A stretch of 64,000 nucleotides of DNA, taken from the NCBI RefSeq assembly GCF_000702445.1, contig NZ_JNIF01000003.1, positions 2,852,001 through 2,916,000 on the forward strand, written 5' to 3'. How positions within the stretch are numbered: the first letter of the stretch is position 1; each line of letters starts with the position of its first letter. This document shows, one piece after another, positions 51,772 to 59,785 of this stretch. Below the pieces are notes generated by a model that worked only from the letters and a program-made list of their open reading frames with translations, made no database searches and was not told the DNA's origin. The position numbers were made by a program, and so were the translations under genes. This stretch comes from Bryobacter aggregatus MPL3. GTDB taxonomy: Bacteria > Acidobacteriota > Terriglobia > Bryobacterales > Bryobacteraceae.

Positions 51772-51774
51772 GCG

Positions 51775-52266
51775 ATGAACCTTTCCAGTCGAGCGGTGGA
51801 AGCCGCAAAGAGCATGCTGAGCGGGGAGGCAGGGCTGAAGGTCAGTGTAGAGGCGATCCAGGAGCTTCGTGGCAATCTCGAGGCGGAAACACGATTCGAG
51901 GTGAATACCGACTATTGGCACAGCAAGGTCACGGAGCGAGTTCCTGCCAATCGTTTCCCGAAAATCTCGGTGTCGCTGGTGAAACTCAAGCGCGGCCAAC
52001 AGGAAAAACTGACCGACAGCAGCGCGCTGGCGACCTTGCAAATCGAAGTGATCAATACGCTCGAGAGGGCGGATTTACTGCAATCGCAACTCAGCGACTT
52101 TGTTGATGCGATCTGTGACGTTCTCAATCGCAACTCAGGGCTTTGGAGCCAGGGCGTGTTCTACGCCGGAGGCTTCACCGTCGAAATCCAGCCCGTCTCC
52201 AAAGGCGGTCTCAACTATGTGCAAAACGCAACCATCACCTTTGAAATTCATCTCTGGCAGGACTAA
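51775..52266 (+). CDS. Tail completion/terminator-like protein of the phage cluster
   Basis: 163 residues starting three bases after the previous stop. The residues KVTERVPANRFPKISVSLVK and GGLNYVQNATITFEIHLWQD give the strand-helix-strand character of tail-terminator proteins, which cap the finished tail tube. Assigned by position between connector and tail tube and by size; sequence identity to known families is not visible to me. Confidence 0.5.
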   Translation: MNLSSRAVEAAKSMLSGEAGLKVSVEAIQELRGNLEAETRFEVNTDYWHSKVTERVPANRFPKISVSLVKLKRGQQEKLTDSSALATLQIEVINTLERADLLQSQLSDFVDAICDVLNRNSGLWSQGVFYAGGFTVEIQPVSKGGLNYVQNATITFEIHLWQD

Positions 52267-52268
52267 TC

Positions 52269-53432
52269 ATGGCAAACGAATACATCGCGACACTCTCGAA
52301 TCGCATCTTCATCAAATCGGAGGTCGATGACCCCGAGGTCGGCAACATGGAAGCAGCGCAACTGGCCCCAGTCACTGCCTTCCAGGTGAATAGCAATCGC
52401 AAGCGCATCTTCCGCCGGGACAAGACGGGTTATCGATCGGACAATCCTGTGGTGGGGCCGCAGCGAGAACTGATCGAGTTCAGCATGGACGCCTATGGTA
52501 CCGGCTGGACCGGAGGCACGGAGAAGCCGGCGATTGCTCCTCTTCTCGAAAGTGCTCTTTGCCAAAGCGCTTCTCTTGGTACATCCTATATAGTGCAGTC
52601 TAGCTCTGGTAAGTCTGTTACACTTGCCGCCGACGGGATGTTGAGTGTCGGGATGGGGCTTGCCTTTGGTTCGGAGCTTCGCTTTGTCGAATCGATCTCC
52701 GGGCCGCGCGATTTCACTTTGAATACTGCCTTCAGTGTGGACCTGACGGCGGGCGCAGAACTGGCAGGCTGCGTGAATCTCTCGCTCGGCGATACGCCGA
52801 GTACAATGTCGGTTCTCGACACCTGGGCGCCCAATCAGGCCGTGCAGCGTTTTTTGACGGGGGCGATCTCCGACAAGCTCAGCTTGAAGATCAACAACGA
52901 TTTTCTCGAGATCTCGACCAAGGGCTTTGCTCGGAACCTGGTGGATAGTGTGAGCGGTTCAGTGGGTGCCGATTCCACTTTCCCGGCTGCTCCGCCTGCC
53001 GCTTTGACGAGTACTCCAATTGCAGGCTATCTTGGACAGGCTTTCCTTGGCGTTGCCACTGCTCGCCTTTGCACCCTCACCCAGGCGACGATTCATATCG
53101 ATAACGACATCCAGCCGCGTACGGACGAGTTCGGCTGTTTCAGCACGAAGGGTTTTGTGCTGGGACGCCGGAAGGTCAGTCTCGATCTGACTGTCTTTGA
53201 ACGGAATGACGAACTGAGCCAGGCGCTCTATACGAGAGCGGTGAACAACGAGCCCGTGTCAGTGATGTTGCAGATTGGCAACCAGCCCGGATCGATGTTT
53301 GCAATCTATCTGCCCGCGGTGCTGTTTCCAGTGCCTGCTTTCAACGACGGGCAATCGCGATTGCTCTGGCAGTTCCGCAATGCGGTGGCGCTGGGGATGC
53401 AGAATGACGAAGTCTTTCTGGCGATGAGGTAG
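52269..53432 (+). CDS. Tail tube-like protein of the phage cluster
   Basis: 387 residues, rich in beta strands, starting MANEYIATLSNRIFIKSEVD; the central region (LTLNINNDFLEISTKGFAR-like LKINNDFLEISTKGFARNL) and C-terminal half (KVSLDLTVFERNDELSQALY) repeat a beta-sandwich pattern as in major tail proteins with two domains. It precedes the frameshift chaperone pair, exactly where the tail tube gene lies in siphoviruses. The length is larger than many tube proteins, which suggests an extra domain. Confidence 0.65.
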   Translation: MANEYIATLSNRIFIKSEVDDPEVGNMEAAQLAPVTAFQVNSNRKRIFRRDKTGYRSDNPVVGPQRELIEFSMDAYGTGWTGGTEKPAIAPLLESALCQSASLGTSYIVQSSSGKSVTLAADGMLSVGMGLAFGSELRFVESISGPRDFTLNTAFSVDLTAGAELAGCVNLSLGDTPSTMSVLDTWAPNQAVQRFLTGAISDKLSLKINNDFLEISTKGFARNLVDSVSGSVGADSTFPAAPPAALTSTPIAGYLGQAFLGVATARLCTLTQATIHIDNDIQPRTDEFGCFSTKGFVLGRRKVSLDLTVFERNDELSQALYTRAVNNEPVSVMLQIGNQPGSMFAIYLPAVLFPVPAFNDGQSRLLWQFRNAVALGMQNDEVFLAMR

Positions 53433-53435
53433 GCC

Positions 53436-53813
53436 GTGAAACTCCAATACGAAAAGAACATTGCTTCGGCGGCGATGCCAGGAATTGCTTTTCAGATTCG
53501 CCGCATCTCCCTGGCCCAACGCCTGCGTTTTCTGGCGGAGAACTATGGCCTGATGCAACGGCTGAAGTTCCTCAACGCGGGCGTCGGCCAGGAGCCGCAA
53601 GAGCGAAGTGCGGCGGCTGAACTCGAGATCGATTTGAGCCGCCGGCTGCTTGAAGCTGCTCTGATCTCGACAACCGAAGCCGGGTGCACCAGGCCCGCCG
53701 ACGAGAGCCTCATCCAGTGGTTGTTGGAGGAGGCTCCGACGGAGCTGAGCGTCGAGGTGCTTGCGCACATCGGCGACGAGATGGTGCTGAGCGACCCTAG
53801 ACGAAAAAATTGA
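53436..53813 (+). CDS. Tail assembly chaperone-like protein (upstream frame, G analogue)
   Basis: 125 residues from GTG 53436, mainly helical (ISLAQRLRFLAENYGLMQRL, LLEEAPTELSVEVLAHIGD). It ends at the TGA at 53811, directly after a slippery A AAA AAT. In tailed phages the two tail chaperones lie between tail tube and tape measure genes and are joined by a programmed frameshift; both the position and the slippery sequence fit. Sequence family not recognised. Confidence 0.65.
   Translation: MKLQYEKNIASAAMPGIAFQIRRISLAQRLRFLAENYGLMQRLKFLNAGVGQEPQERSAAAELEIDLSRRLLEAALISTTEAGCTRPADESLIQWLLEEAPTELSVEVLAHIGDEMVLSDPRRKN
53804..53810 (+). promoter_or_regulatory. -1 ribosomal frameshift site A AAA AAT
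   Basis: The heptamer A AAA AAT lies at the very end of the upstream chaperone frame (codons CGA AAA AAT TGA), with the stop codon immediately after it. A -1 slip moves ribosomes exactly into the frame that continues as the 105-codon gene ending at 54127, which has no start other than a TTG directly after the heptamer. Phase, sequence and location all match programmed frameshifting of tail chaperones. Confidence 0.75.
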
Positions 53814-54127
53814 TTGCCGCCTTCCAATACCTGTCCGGTGGAGTCCGGTGGGAGTGCGGCCAATGCAGGGAACGGAAGCTGGAGCAATCTCGTGCTTGTG
53901 CCTTCTTGCAATGCCAGCCGTCGCAGACACCGGTGTGGGCCGGGACCAGCGCGGTTTATTTTCAGTGTCCCGAAAGCGTGCTCGATGGAAGCGTCAGTTA
54001 CTGGATTGCGCTGGAGCGTTGGTGCCGTGTGATGGAAGCCGCCAAGGTGCTGGAGTTTCCGGCGATCGATTGCGATGCGATGACTGCCATTCAGGCAATG
54101 GAAAGAGAAAGACGACATGAGCGATAG
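53810..54127 (+). CDS. Tail assembly chaperone-like extension (downstream frame, T analogue)
   Basis: 105 codons in the -1 frame relative to the upstream gene. Probably expressed as a fusion through the slippery site, giving a G-T-like protein of about 230 residues. It contains several cysteines (WECGQCRERKLEQSRACAFL) that could bind zinc, then a helical end. An independent TTG start without a good ribosome site is the only alternative. It overlaps the next gene by 11 bases. Confidence 0.6.
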   Translation: MIAAFQYLSGGVRWECGQCRERKLEQSRACAFLQCQPSQTPVWAGTSAVYFQCPESVLDGSVSYWIALERWCRVMEAAKVLEFPAIDCDAMTAIQAMERERRHER

Positions 54128-54719
54128 CAACACGAACAGCAGCAATACCGGGGACCGCAGTCTGAGCGATGTCCTCAATAATCTGATCGCACGGCTCGAT
54201 TCTGGCAATGCAGGCGTGAGCGGACAGTTGCAAAGCATCACGAACGCAGCCTCCACGGCCATCAGCGCGGTGACCCAGGGCACTACCATTGCGGCACAGA
54301 CGGGCGCAGTGGGTTCCATGGGGAAAGAGATCGTCAATCTCGTCAATCCGATGAACAACGGGGGATCGACGATGACCAACGTCCTAACTAGCCTCTTTCT
54401 CGGCCCGATCTGGAAGGGTCTGTTCGGCCTCTTCACCGGAGGCGGCGACGATCCTGCTCCCGTGCTGACGAAGTATCAGTTTCCAGACGCGACGGCCACC
54501 AACGTTGCGGCCAGTGCACCGGACGGCAGCCCTGCTCTCACGCGTAGCGATGCCTTTGGTGTGACGCGATCGGCGCCCAATAGCCCTGCCTCGATTCAGG
54601 TCTCCATCCAGGCTCTTGATGCGCGGTCGATTCTCGACCGGAGTGATGACATCGCAAACGCGCTGCGGCAGGCCATGCTCTCCAATCACGAAGTCAATGA
54701 CAGCTTGAGCGAGTTCTAA
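54117..54719 (+). CDS. Short tape-measure-like protein candidate
   Basis: 200 residues, helical at the N-terminus (SDVLNNLIARLDSGNAGVSG, SAVTQGTTIAAQTGAVG) with a hydrophobic middle (VLTSLFLGPIWKGLFGLFTG). The C-terminal IQVSIQALDARSILDRSDDI resembles a block I associate with tail proteins in similar clusters. It occupies the tape-measure position directly after the chaperone pair. A tape measure this short would give a tail of only some tens of nanometres. It may instead be a tail accessory protein, with a true tape measure elsewhere. Confidence 0.5.
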   Translation: MSDSNTNSSNTGDRSLSDVLNNLIARLDSGNAGVSGQLQSITNAASTAISAVTQGTTIAAQTGAVGSMGKEIVNLVNPMNNGGSTMTNVLTSLFLGPIWKGLFGLFTGGGDDPAPVLTKYQFPDATATNVAASAPDGSPALTRSDAFGVTRSAPNSPASIQVSIQALDARSILDRSDDIANALRQAMLSNHEVNDSLSEF

Positions 54720-54721
54720 CG

Positions 54722-55072
54722 ATGACATTCCCAACGCTGATTTCCGGACAGTTGGTGCAATCGAGCACCGTGCGTTCCCAGCCGATCCAACATTGGGAAC
54801 ACCTCTTTGCGGGCCTTGGACGCCAGACCCAGCGCTGGACCAATTCCGACCGCCGCTCCTGGCGGCTCAGCTACAGGGCCTTGAACGGCGACGAGGCGAT
54901 GCGCCTCCGCGCCTTCTACGAATCGATTCCTCTCCAAGGCCTGTTTCACTTTCAGGACCCTTGGACCGGCACAGACTATCCGCACTGCCGGATCCGCGAT
55001 GGGCGCATGGTGATGAGTTGCGATGCGCATGGGCGCTACACCGTTGACCTGGAGATTGAGAATGCCGACTGA
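54722..55072 (+). CDS. Distal tail-like protein of the phage cluster
   Basis: 116 residues: the block SDRRSWRLSYRALNGDEAMR with FYESIPLQGLFHFQDPW is the pattern of small distal tail (Dit-like, DUF2460-type) proteins that build the ring between tube and hub. The spacing to the next gene is a 10-11 base overlap. Starts two bases after the preceding stop. The assignment uses motif similarity from memory and position. Confidence 0.6.
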   Translation: MTFPTLISGQLVQSSTVRSQPIQHWEHLFAGLGRQTQRWTNSDRRSWRLSYRALNGDEAMRLRAFYESIPLQGLFHFQDPWTGTDYPHCRIRDGRMVMSCDAHGRYTVDLEIENAD

Positions 55073-55862
55073 TCCCATCCACTTCCCCTATCTCGACAAC
55101 GGGATGTTGTCGCAGATGCCGGTTCGTCTGGAACTGAATCGCATTGCGCCCGCCAATCGCTTTCTCGATGGCAGTATTCTGTATGCGGCCTCGGACGCCA
55201 AGTTGCAATACAACTGGACCTTGCGCTACGACGATCTAAGTGAAGCCGAGTGGCAGCGCTTCACGGACTTCTTTGCGGCAATCGCCACAGGGAGCGAAGC
55301 CTTCACCTTCTACGATCCGCTCGGCAACCTCCTGGCAGACACGGGCAACTTGGAGTCTTCCTCATGGATTCGGCCCGCGGGCCTGGCCCTCCAGTCTTTC
55401 TCCGATCCTGACGTAGACAAGGCCTACATCGTGACCAACCCGACCAGCGCGCCGCTGGTGCTGTCGCAGGCAGTCAATGTGGCTGGCGGGTTCCAGACCA
55501 GCTTCAGTCTGCTGGTGCGCTGGGCTGGCGGCATGCCCTTTGCGCTGGCCCAATCGGATGGTGCACAGCGCTTGGAGCAGCACTTCCAGGCCACCGGATG
55601 GACGCGCCATTTTGTTGCGATGAAGGGCGTTACTTCTTCAGCCAGCCGCAGCGCAGAGATTGTCGTGCTGCCCACAACCCAACTGATCATCGCCGCGCCG
55701 CAGTTGGAGATTGCCGCTGCTCCCAACGCTTATTCCGAAACGGGAGGGCACGGCGGCGTCTTTCCGCAAGCATGGATCGGGCAGAAGAAACTTGAGCTGC
55801 AAAGCCCCACGCCCGGTGGGCACTCCATCACTCTCCAGATAGAAAGCCTGCGCCAATCATGA
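55062..55862 (+). CDS. Second distal tail-like protein with C-terminal beta-sandwich
   Basis: 266 residues. The N-terminal half has the same pattern as the previous gene (LQYNWTLRYDDLSEAEWQRF, TFYDPLGNLLADTG), so the two probably share a fold. The C-terminal 150 residues add a jelly-roll-like domain (SFSLLVRWAGGMPFALAQSD, GWTRHFVAMKGVT, PQLEIAAAPNAYSETGG), reminiscent of carbohydrate-binding domains. The start is ATG 55062; an upstream in-frame start overlaps further. It overlaps the hub gene by four bases. Confidence 0.6.
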   Translation: MPTDPIHFPYLDNGMLSQMPVRLELNRIAPANRFLDGSILYAASDAKLQYNWTLRYDDLSEAEWQRFTDFFAAIATGSEAFTFYDPLGNLLADTGNLESSSWIRPAGLALQSFSDPDVDKAYIVTNPTSAPLVLSQAVNVAGGFQTSFSLLVRWAGGMPFALAQSDGAQRLEQHFQATGWTRHFVAMKGVTSSASRSAEIVVLPTTQLIIAAPQLEIAAAPNAYSETGGHGGVFPQAWIGQKKLELQSPTPGGHSITLQIESLRQS

Positions 55863-58800
55863 GCCTCTACGAAGCAAAAGAACAGAATGCGGTTCCGGCG
55901 ACGGCGCTGCTTTGCGAACTAAGTCTGGTGGAAGGAACACGGCTCTACTGGGCTACGGCCCGTTGCCAGGATGGTGGCCAGACTTATCAGGCCCGGATTC
56001 ATCCCGATCAGGCCGGAAGCTGGAAGCTGACGAGCGATGTTACTAGCGAAAGCGCCAGCTTCATCTCCCTGACGATTGCCGATGCCGATGGAACCGTCGC
56101 ACAGCTCTTCAAGGCCGGACGTTTGCGCGGCGCCCGGGTTGTGTTCCGCGCTGCTGTTCTGAATGAGCGCGATGTCGAATCGTCAACCGTGATGTTGAGC
56201 GGCATGCTCGATTCTGTGTCTGATCTCGATGGCCAGTCGGCACGCATCAATGTGCTGAGCCGGCTGAGTTCCATTCGCAGCAGCTTCCCGCCAATGCGCA
56301 TCCAGAAGCAATGTTCGTGGATGTTTCCTGCAAATGCGGACGAGCGTGGGGCAGCGCTGAGTTCTGGCGAAGATGGCCGCTATTCGCCGCTCTTTCGCTG
56401 TGGGTATTCGCCCGATCTTCCTGGCGGCGTTGGGACGATGAACGGGAGCGAAGCCTTCACCACTTGTGACTACTCGCGGACGAGTTGCGAGCAGCGCGGC
56501 ATGTTTGCGAAGGACGCCTCGGGCCGCACGACGCAGCGCTTCAGCGGCATCGAGTTTGTTCCTCCCAGCATCATCGTGCGCGGACACGGGGAGTCGACCG
56601 GGCGCATCTCAAACCTGACCTCACTCGACACTCGCTTCAACGATGTGGTGCCGGCCGTGTATGGCACCGGCTGGCTTCAAGCGCCGGTGGTGTTCTCGCG
56701 TAACGATGGCAATCTGACACGCTGCGAAGTGCTGTTGGGGCTGGGCGAGATTGAAGGCGTGGTCAAGGTGATCGCCAACGGCTACGAGATTCCCGAGGGC
56801 ATCACCGGCCAGAACATGACCGGCACCGGCTGGTACAACTTTGTGAGCAAGGGCAATCGCACCGGTGTTCTCAATATGGGCCTGACGGACTCGAATCAGA
56901 ACCCGGTTGGCGACCCTTACGGGAGCATGGCCTATCTGAATCTGGTGGTGCCAAATCGAATCAGTGACGGTAAGAGCAGCCCTAAGGTCGACATCCTGAT
57001 CAAGGGCATGAAGGTGCCGGTGCTGGATGCCGAAGGCACTCTTGTCTCTTACGAGTTCTCGGCGAACCCCGCCTGGATCATCTGCGACATCCTACGCCGC
57101 ACGGGCTGGAAATTGGACGAGCTAGATTTGGCAAGCTTTGGTAGCGCGGCTGCCTTTTGTGCGGAGACGGTGGAGGCGCATGACGCCAACGGCGTGCTGC
57201 GCATCGTCCCGCGATTTGAAACCAATCTTGTCCTCAAGCGCCGCTACAGCGTTGGCGAACTGTTGCGATCTGTTCGCCTGTCGTCGCTGCTCTTTTTGTA
57301 CTTCCAACCCGATGGGCGTTTGGCGATTCGTCCGGAGACAACGATCGCTGGGCAACAGCCCACCAAGTCGCTCGGCAGCAATGCGGTCAGTTCTGTGGCG
57401 GGTGGGTGGCCCACTTATGAATTTGGCGATGGGCTGAATGGCACCACGGGAATTCTGTTGAACGCCAAGCGGGAGCCCGAGTTCCGGGTCTATTCGAAAC
57501 TCAGTCAGGACTCGCCGAATCGCGTCAACTTTGAGATTCAGGATGCGCTGAACGAGTACCAGCAGGACAGCGTTTCGATTGCCGATACGGACGACATCCA
57601 GATGCGCCGTCAGGACATCACGCAGTCGCTGCCTGTCACTGGGGTTCCCAACTTTCCGCAGGCGCAGCGCATCTGCCAGACCTGGTTGAACAAGTCGATT
57701 GCTGGCAATGTCTATCTCGAGTTCCGAACCTCGATCCGCGGCTTTCACATTCGTCCTGGCGATCTCATCGCGATGACCTACGAGCGCTATGGTTTTGAGC
57801 GCACCTTGTTTCGCGTGCTCGAGTTCCAACTGTCGCCGGCTCTCGCCGTGATGAAGGTGATCTGCCAGTTGCATCAGGATCATTGGTATTCCGACAACGC
57901 GCAGATTCGCTATGACAGCTCCCGCCGCTATGCCTGGCGCATCGGGGCTGCGCGCGCGGTCTCCGGTACCAAGCTGGTGGACGGCAAGTATGGGTTCGAT
58001 GCGTCCGAGAGCTTGGCTGTCGATTCCGATGGCGTGCAAAAGTGTGCGCTGCGCATCCCGTTTCGCAGGCCAAAGCCGGAGAGTGGAGCGGCCAGTGGCA
58101 TTCCGCTGGTGAGCTTTGATTACGAGGTGCAATCCACCGGCGGGACGCTCGCGCAGGGCTCGTACTTTTACGGTGTGACTACGGTGGATAGCGAGGGCGA
58201 GGAGAGCGGACTGTCGAGCCTGATTCCGGTTACCATCTCCGGACTCTCGGCCACCAACAAGATCCAGCTCAAAGGCATCAGCTCCGCCGCCGCTACCGAG
58301 ACGATGAATCTCTATCGTGGCGATTCGCCGTATCACATGCTGCGCATCGCGAGCGGCCTCGCTGTCTCCGATACCATCTGGGACGCGGGTGCGGAACCCA
58401 GCAACGATTTGCCTCCCGACCCCAACTACAGTAGCCTCCGCGCCTGGTTTCGGCAGATCTATCTGCTCGATCAGAACGCGACCTCCTGGACAGCCGATAC
58501 CATTGGCCGTACCGGAATGAACTTGCGCGTGGACCGCTGGATCGGCAAGAAGGTGGTCCTCCTTGCCGGTGCCGGCAAGGGGCAGGAACGGGCGATTCTT
58601 TCGAACACGGAAGAGGTGATCCAACTGGCGGGGCGCTGGGATGTATTGCCGGATGCCACCACTAAGTTTGTGATTGTCGAGCCGGGATGGGTGTTGGCAG
58701 CGGAGAGCGATACGGATCTTGTCACGGTCATGCTGCCGCTTTTTACGGCGGCCAGCTTTGAGATAAGCCTGCGCTCGGTAGGCAAGGACGGCTCGGAGCT

Positions 58801-59770
58801 GGATGCGCTCGAGTCGCCCTCGCTGCGCTGGCAGATTGGTGTGGGGTTGACGGGCGGTATCGATGCCGATGTGCCGCCCAAGCCGGCCTTCGGCTTCGCG
58901 ATGATTGAAGAGGGAACGATTTCGATTGGCGGCATTGGTTTTGATTCGCTCGACAATCTGAGCTCGGTCTACATTGGCCAACTCGGCCTTCTGTTCTGGG
59001 ATGAGCTGACCGCTCCGACGCCCTTCAGCCTTGGGGCGGACATCGATGCCGATTCAGAGCTCCTGACCATCGCGGGTCTGGACAGTACTCTGCCCAAAGG
59101 GACAATGATTCAGATTGCAAAGGAACTGATCGAGATCTCAGACGACCCGGATGAGGACAGCACCTATCCCGTGATTCGTGGCCGCTACCAGACAACCGCA
59201 GTTGCGCACGAGAGCGCGCCGCCGGTCTTTGTGCTGACACGCCGCGACATGACGATCCCCTTTGTGCCGGGCTATTTCAACTCGACTTCGGCGGTGGGCT
59301 TCCGCTACAACTTCCGTTTGCCGAATGTCCGTGTTGCCGGCGCCGATCTCACGCTCTTCAATCGCGTCGGCGGCAGCGAAAGGGATGAGGAGAGCTATAC
59401 GATCCTTTCAGACAACGGCGTCCGCACGATGGCTGGCGGGCAGATCGCGATGAGCACCCAAGGCTACCTGGCGATTGAAGCAAACGCCGGGCCGTCCTAT
59501 GTCATCGATCGCGACACCGTGGTTCGCGATGTCTATGCCTATGTGCAGGAGCCGCCGGTGGGCGCGCCGATTGAGATTGTGGTTCTTGTCGATGGCGAAG
59601 CCTACTGCGAACTGACGATTGGCGCTGGTGTCCGCGTGTCCGATGCAGTTAATCGCTTCAACTACCCGGCGCTGCGTTCGGGTGCGACCATTTCCTTCGA
59701 TATCGTGAACGTTCCGCCTGCCGAAAGCGGCACCCCAGGCAAGGATCTGACGGTAATCCTGCAAACCTAA
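55859..59770 (+). CDS. Large tail hub/tip protein, 1303 residues
   Basis: Likely baseplate hub and host-contact protein. Residues 1-270 resemble the DUF2163/BR0599-type hub (TYQARIHPDQAGSWKLTSDV, ADADGTVAQLFKAGRLRGAR, a Cys-containing stretch with FTTCDYSRTSC). Residues about 270-680 resemble the tail-tip domain found in GTA gp15 and phage J-type proteins (ANPAWIICDILRRTGWKLDE). Fibronectin-like segments follow (YFYGVTTVDSEGEESGLSSL), then beta-rich C-terminal domains. The two hub parts are separate proteins in RcGTA but seem fused here. Largest and last gene of the cluster. Confidence 0.7.
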   Translation: MSLYEAKEQNAVPATALLCELSLVEGTRLYWATARCQDGGQTYQARIHPDQAGSWKLTSDVTSESASFISLTIADADGTVAQLFKAGRLRGARVVFRAAVLNERDVESSTVMLSGMLDSVSDLDGQSARINVLSRLSSIRSSFPPMRIQKQCSWMFPANADERGAALSSGEDGRYSPLFRCGYSPDLPGGVGTMNGSEAFTTCDYSRTSCEQRGMFAKDASGRTTQRFSGIEFVPPSIIVRGHGESTGRISNLTSLDTRFNDVVPAVYGTGWLQAPVVFSRNDGNLTRCEVLLGLGEIEGVVKVIANGYEIPEGITGQNMTGTGWYNFVSKGNRTGVLNMGLTDSNQNPVGDPYGSMAYLNLVVPNRISDGKSSPKVDILIKGMKVPVLDAEGTLVSYEFSANPAWIICDILRRTGWKLDELDLASFGSAAAFCAETVEAHDANGVLRIVPRFETNLVLKRRYSVGELLRSVRLSSLLFLYFQPDGRLAIRPETTIAGQQPTKSLGSNAVSSVAGGWPTYEFGDGLNGTTGILLNAKREPEFRVYSKLSQDSPNRVNFEIQDALNEYQQDSVSIADTDDIQMRRQDITQSLPVTGVPNFPQAQRICQTWLNKSIAGNVYLEFRTSIRGFHIRPGDLIAMTYERYGFERTLFRVLEFQLSPALAVMKVICQLHQDHWYSDNAQIRYDSSRRYAWRIGAARAVSGTKLVDGKYGFDASESLAVDSDGVQKCALRIPFRRPKPESGAASGIPLVSFDYEVQSTGGTLAQGSYFYGVTTVDSEGEESGLSSLIPVTISGLSATNKIQLKGISSAAATETMNLYRGDSPYHMLRIASGLAVSDTIWDAGAEPSNDLPPDPNYSSLRAWFRQIYLLDQNATSWTADTIGRTGMNLRVDRWIGKKVVLLAGAGKGQERAILSNTEEVIQLAGRWDVLPDATTKFVIVEPGWVLAAESDTDLVTVMLPLFTAASFEISLRSVGKDGSELDALESPSLRWQIGVGLTGGIDADVPPKPAFGFAMIEEGTISIGGIGFDSLDNLSSVYIGQLGLLFWDELTAPTPFSLGADIDADSELLTIAGLDSTLPKGTMIQIAKELIEISDDPDEDSTYPVIRGRYQTTAVAHESAPPVFVLTRRDMTIPFVPGYFNSTSAVGFRYNFRLPNVRVAGADLTLFNRVGGSERDEESYTILSDNGVRTMAGGQIAMSTQGYLAIEANAGPSYVIDRDTVVRDVYAYVQEPPVGAPIEIVVLVDGEAYCELTIGAGVRVSDAVNRFNYPALRSGATISFDIVNVPPAESGTPGKDLTVILQT

Positions 59771-59785
59771 CTGATACTAGAGAAC

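Larger units (their letters stand above)
48006..59770 (+). mobile_element. Phage-derived head-and-tail gene cluster, GTA-like
   Basis: Twelve adjacent plus-strand genes in the standard order of a siphovirus structural module, from portal to tail hub, with gaps of at most a few dozen bases except for one terminator. No integrase, repressor, replication, lysis, protease or terminase gene is found inside or directly beside it, and chromosomal genes flank both ends. All frames are intact and codon use is like the host genes, which suggests long residence and selection. This is the pattern expected of a gene transfer agent or a domesticated phage particle. A partly deleted prophage is the alternative. 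Confidence 0.75.

Noticed and set aside
57122-58981. A 619-codon open frame on the minus strand inside the phage hub gene
   Set aside because: It mirrors the codon bias of the plus-strand hub, has no recognisable motif, and would overlap a well-supported gene completely.
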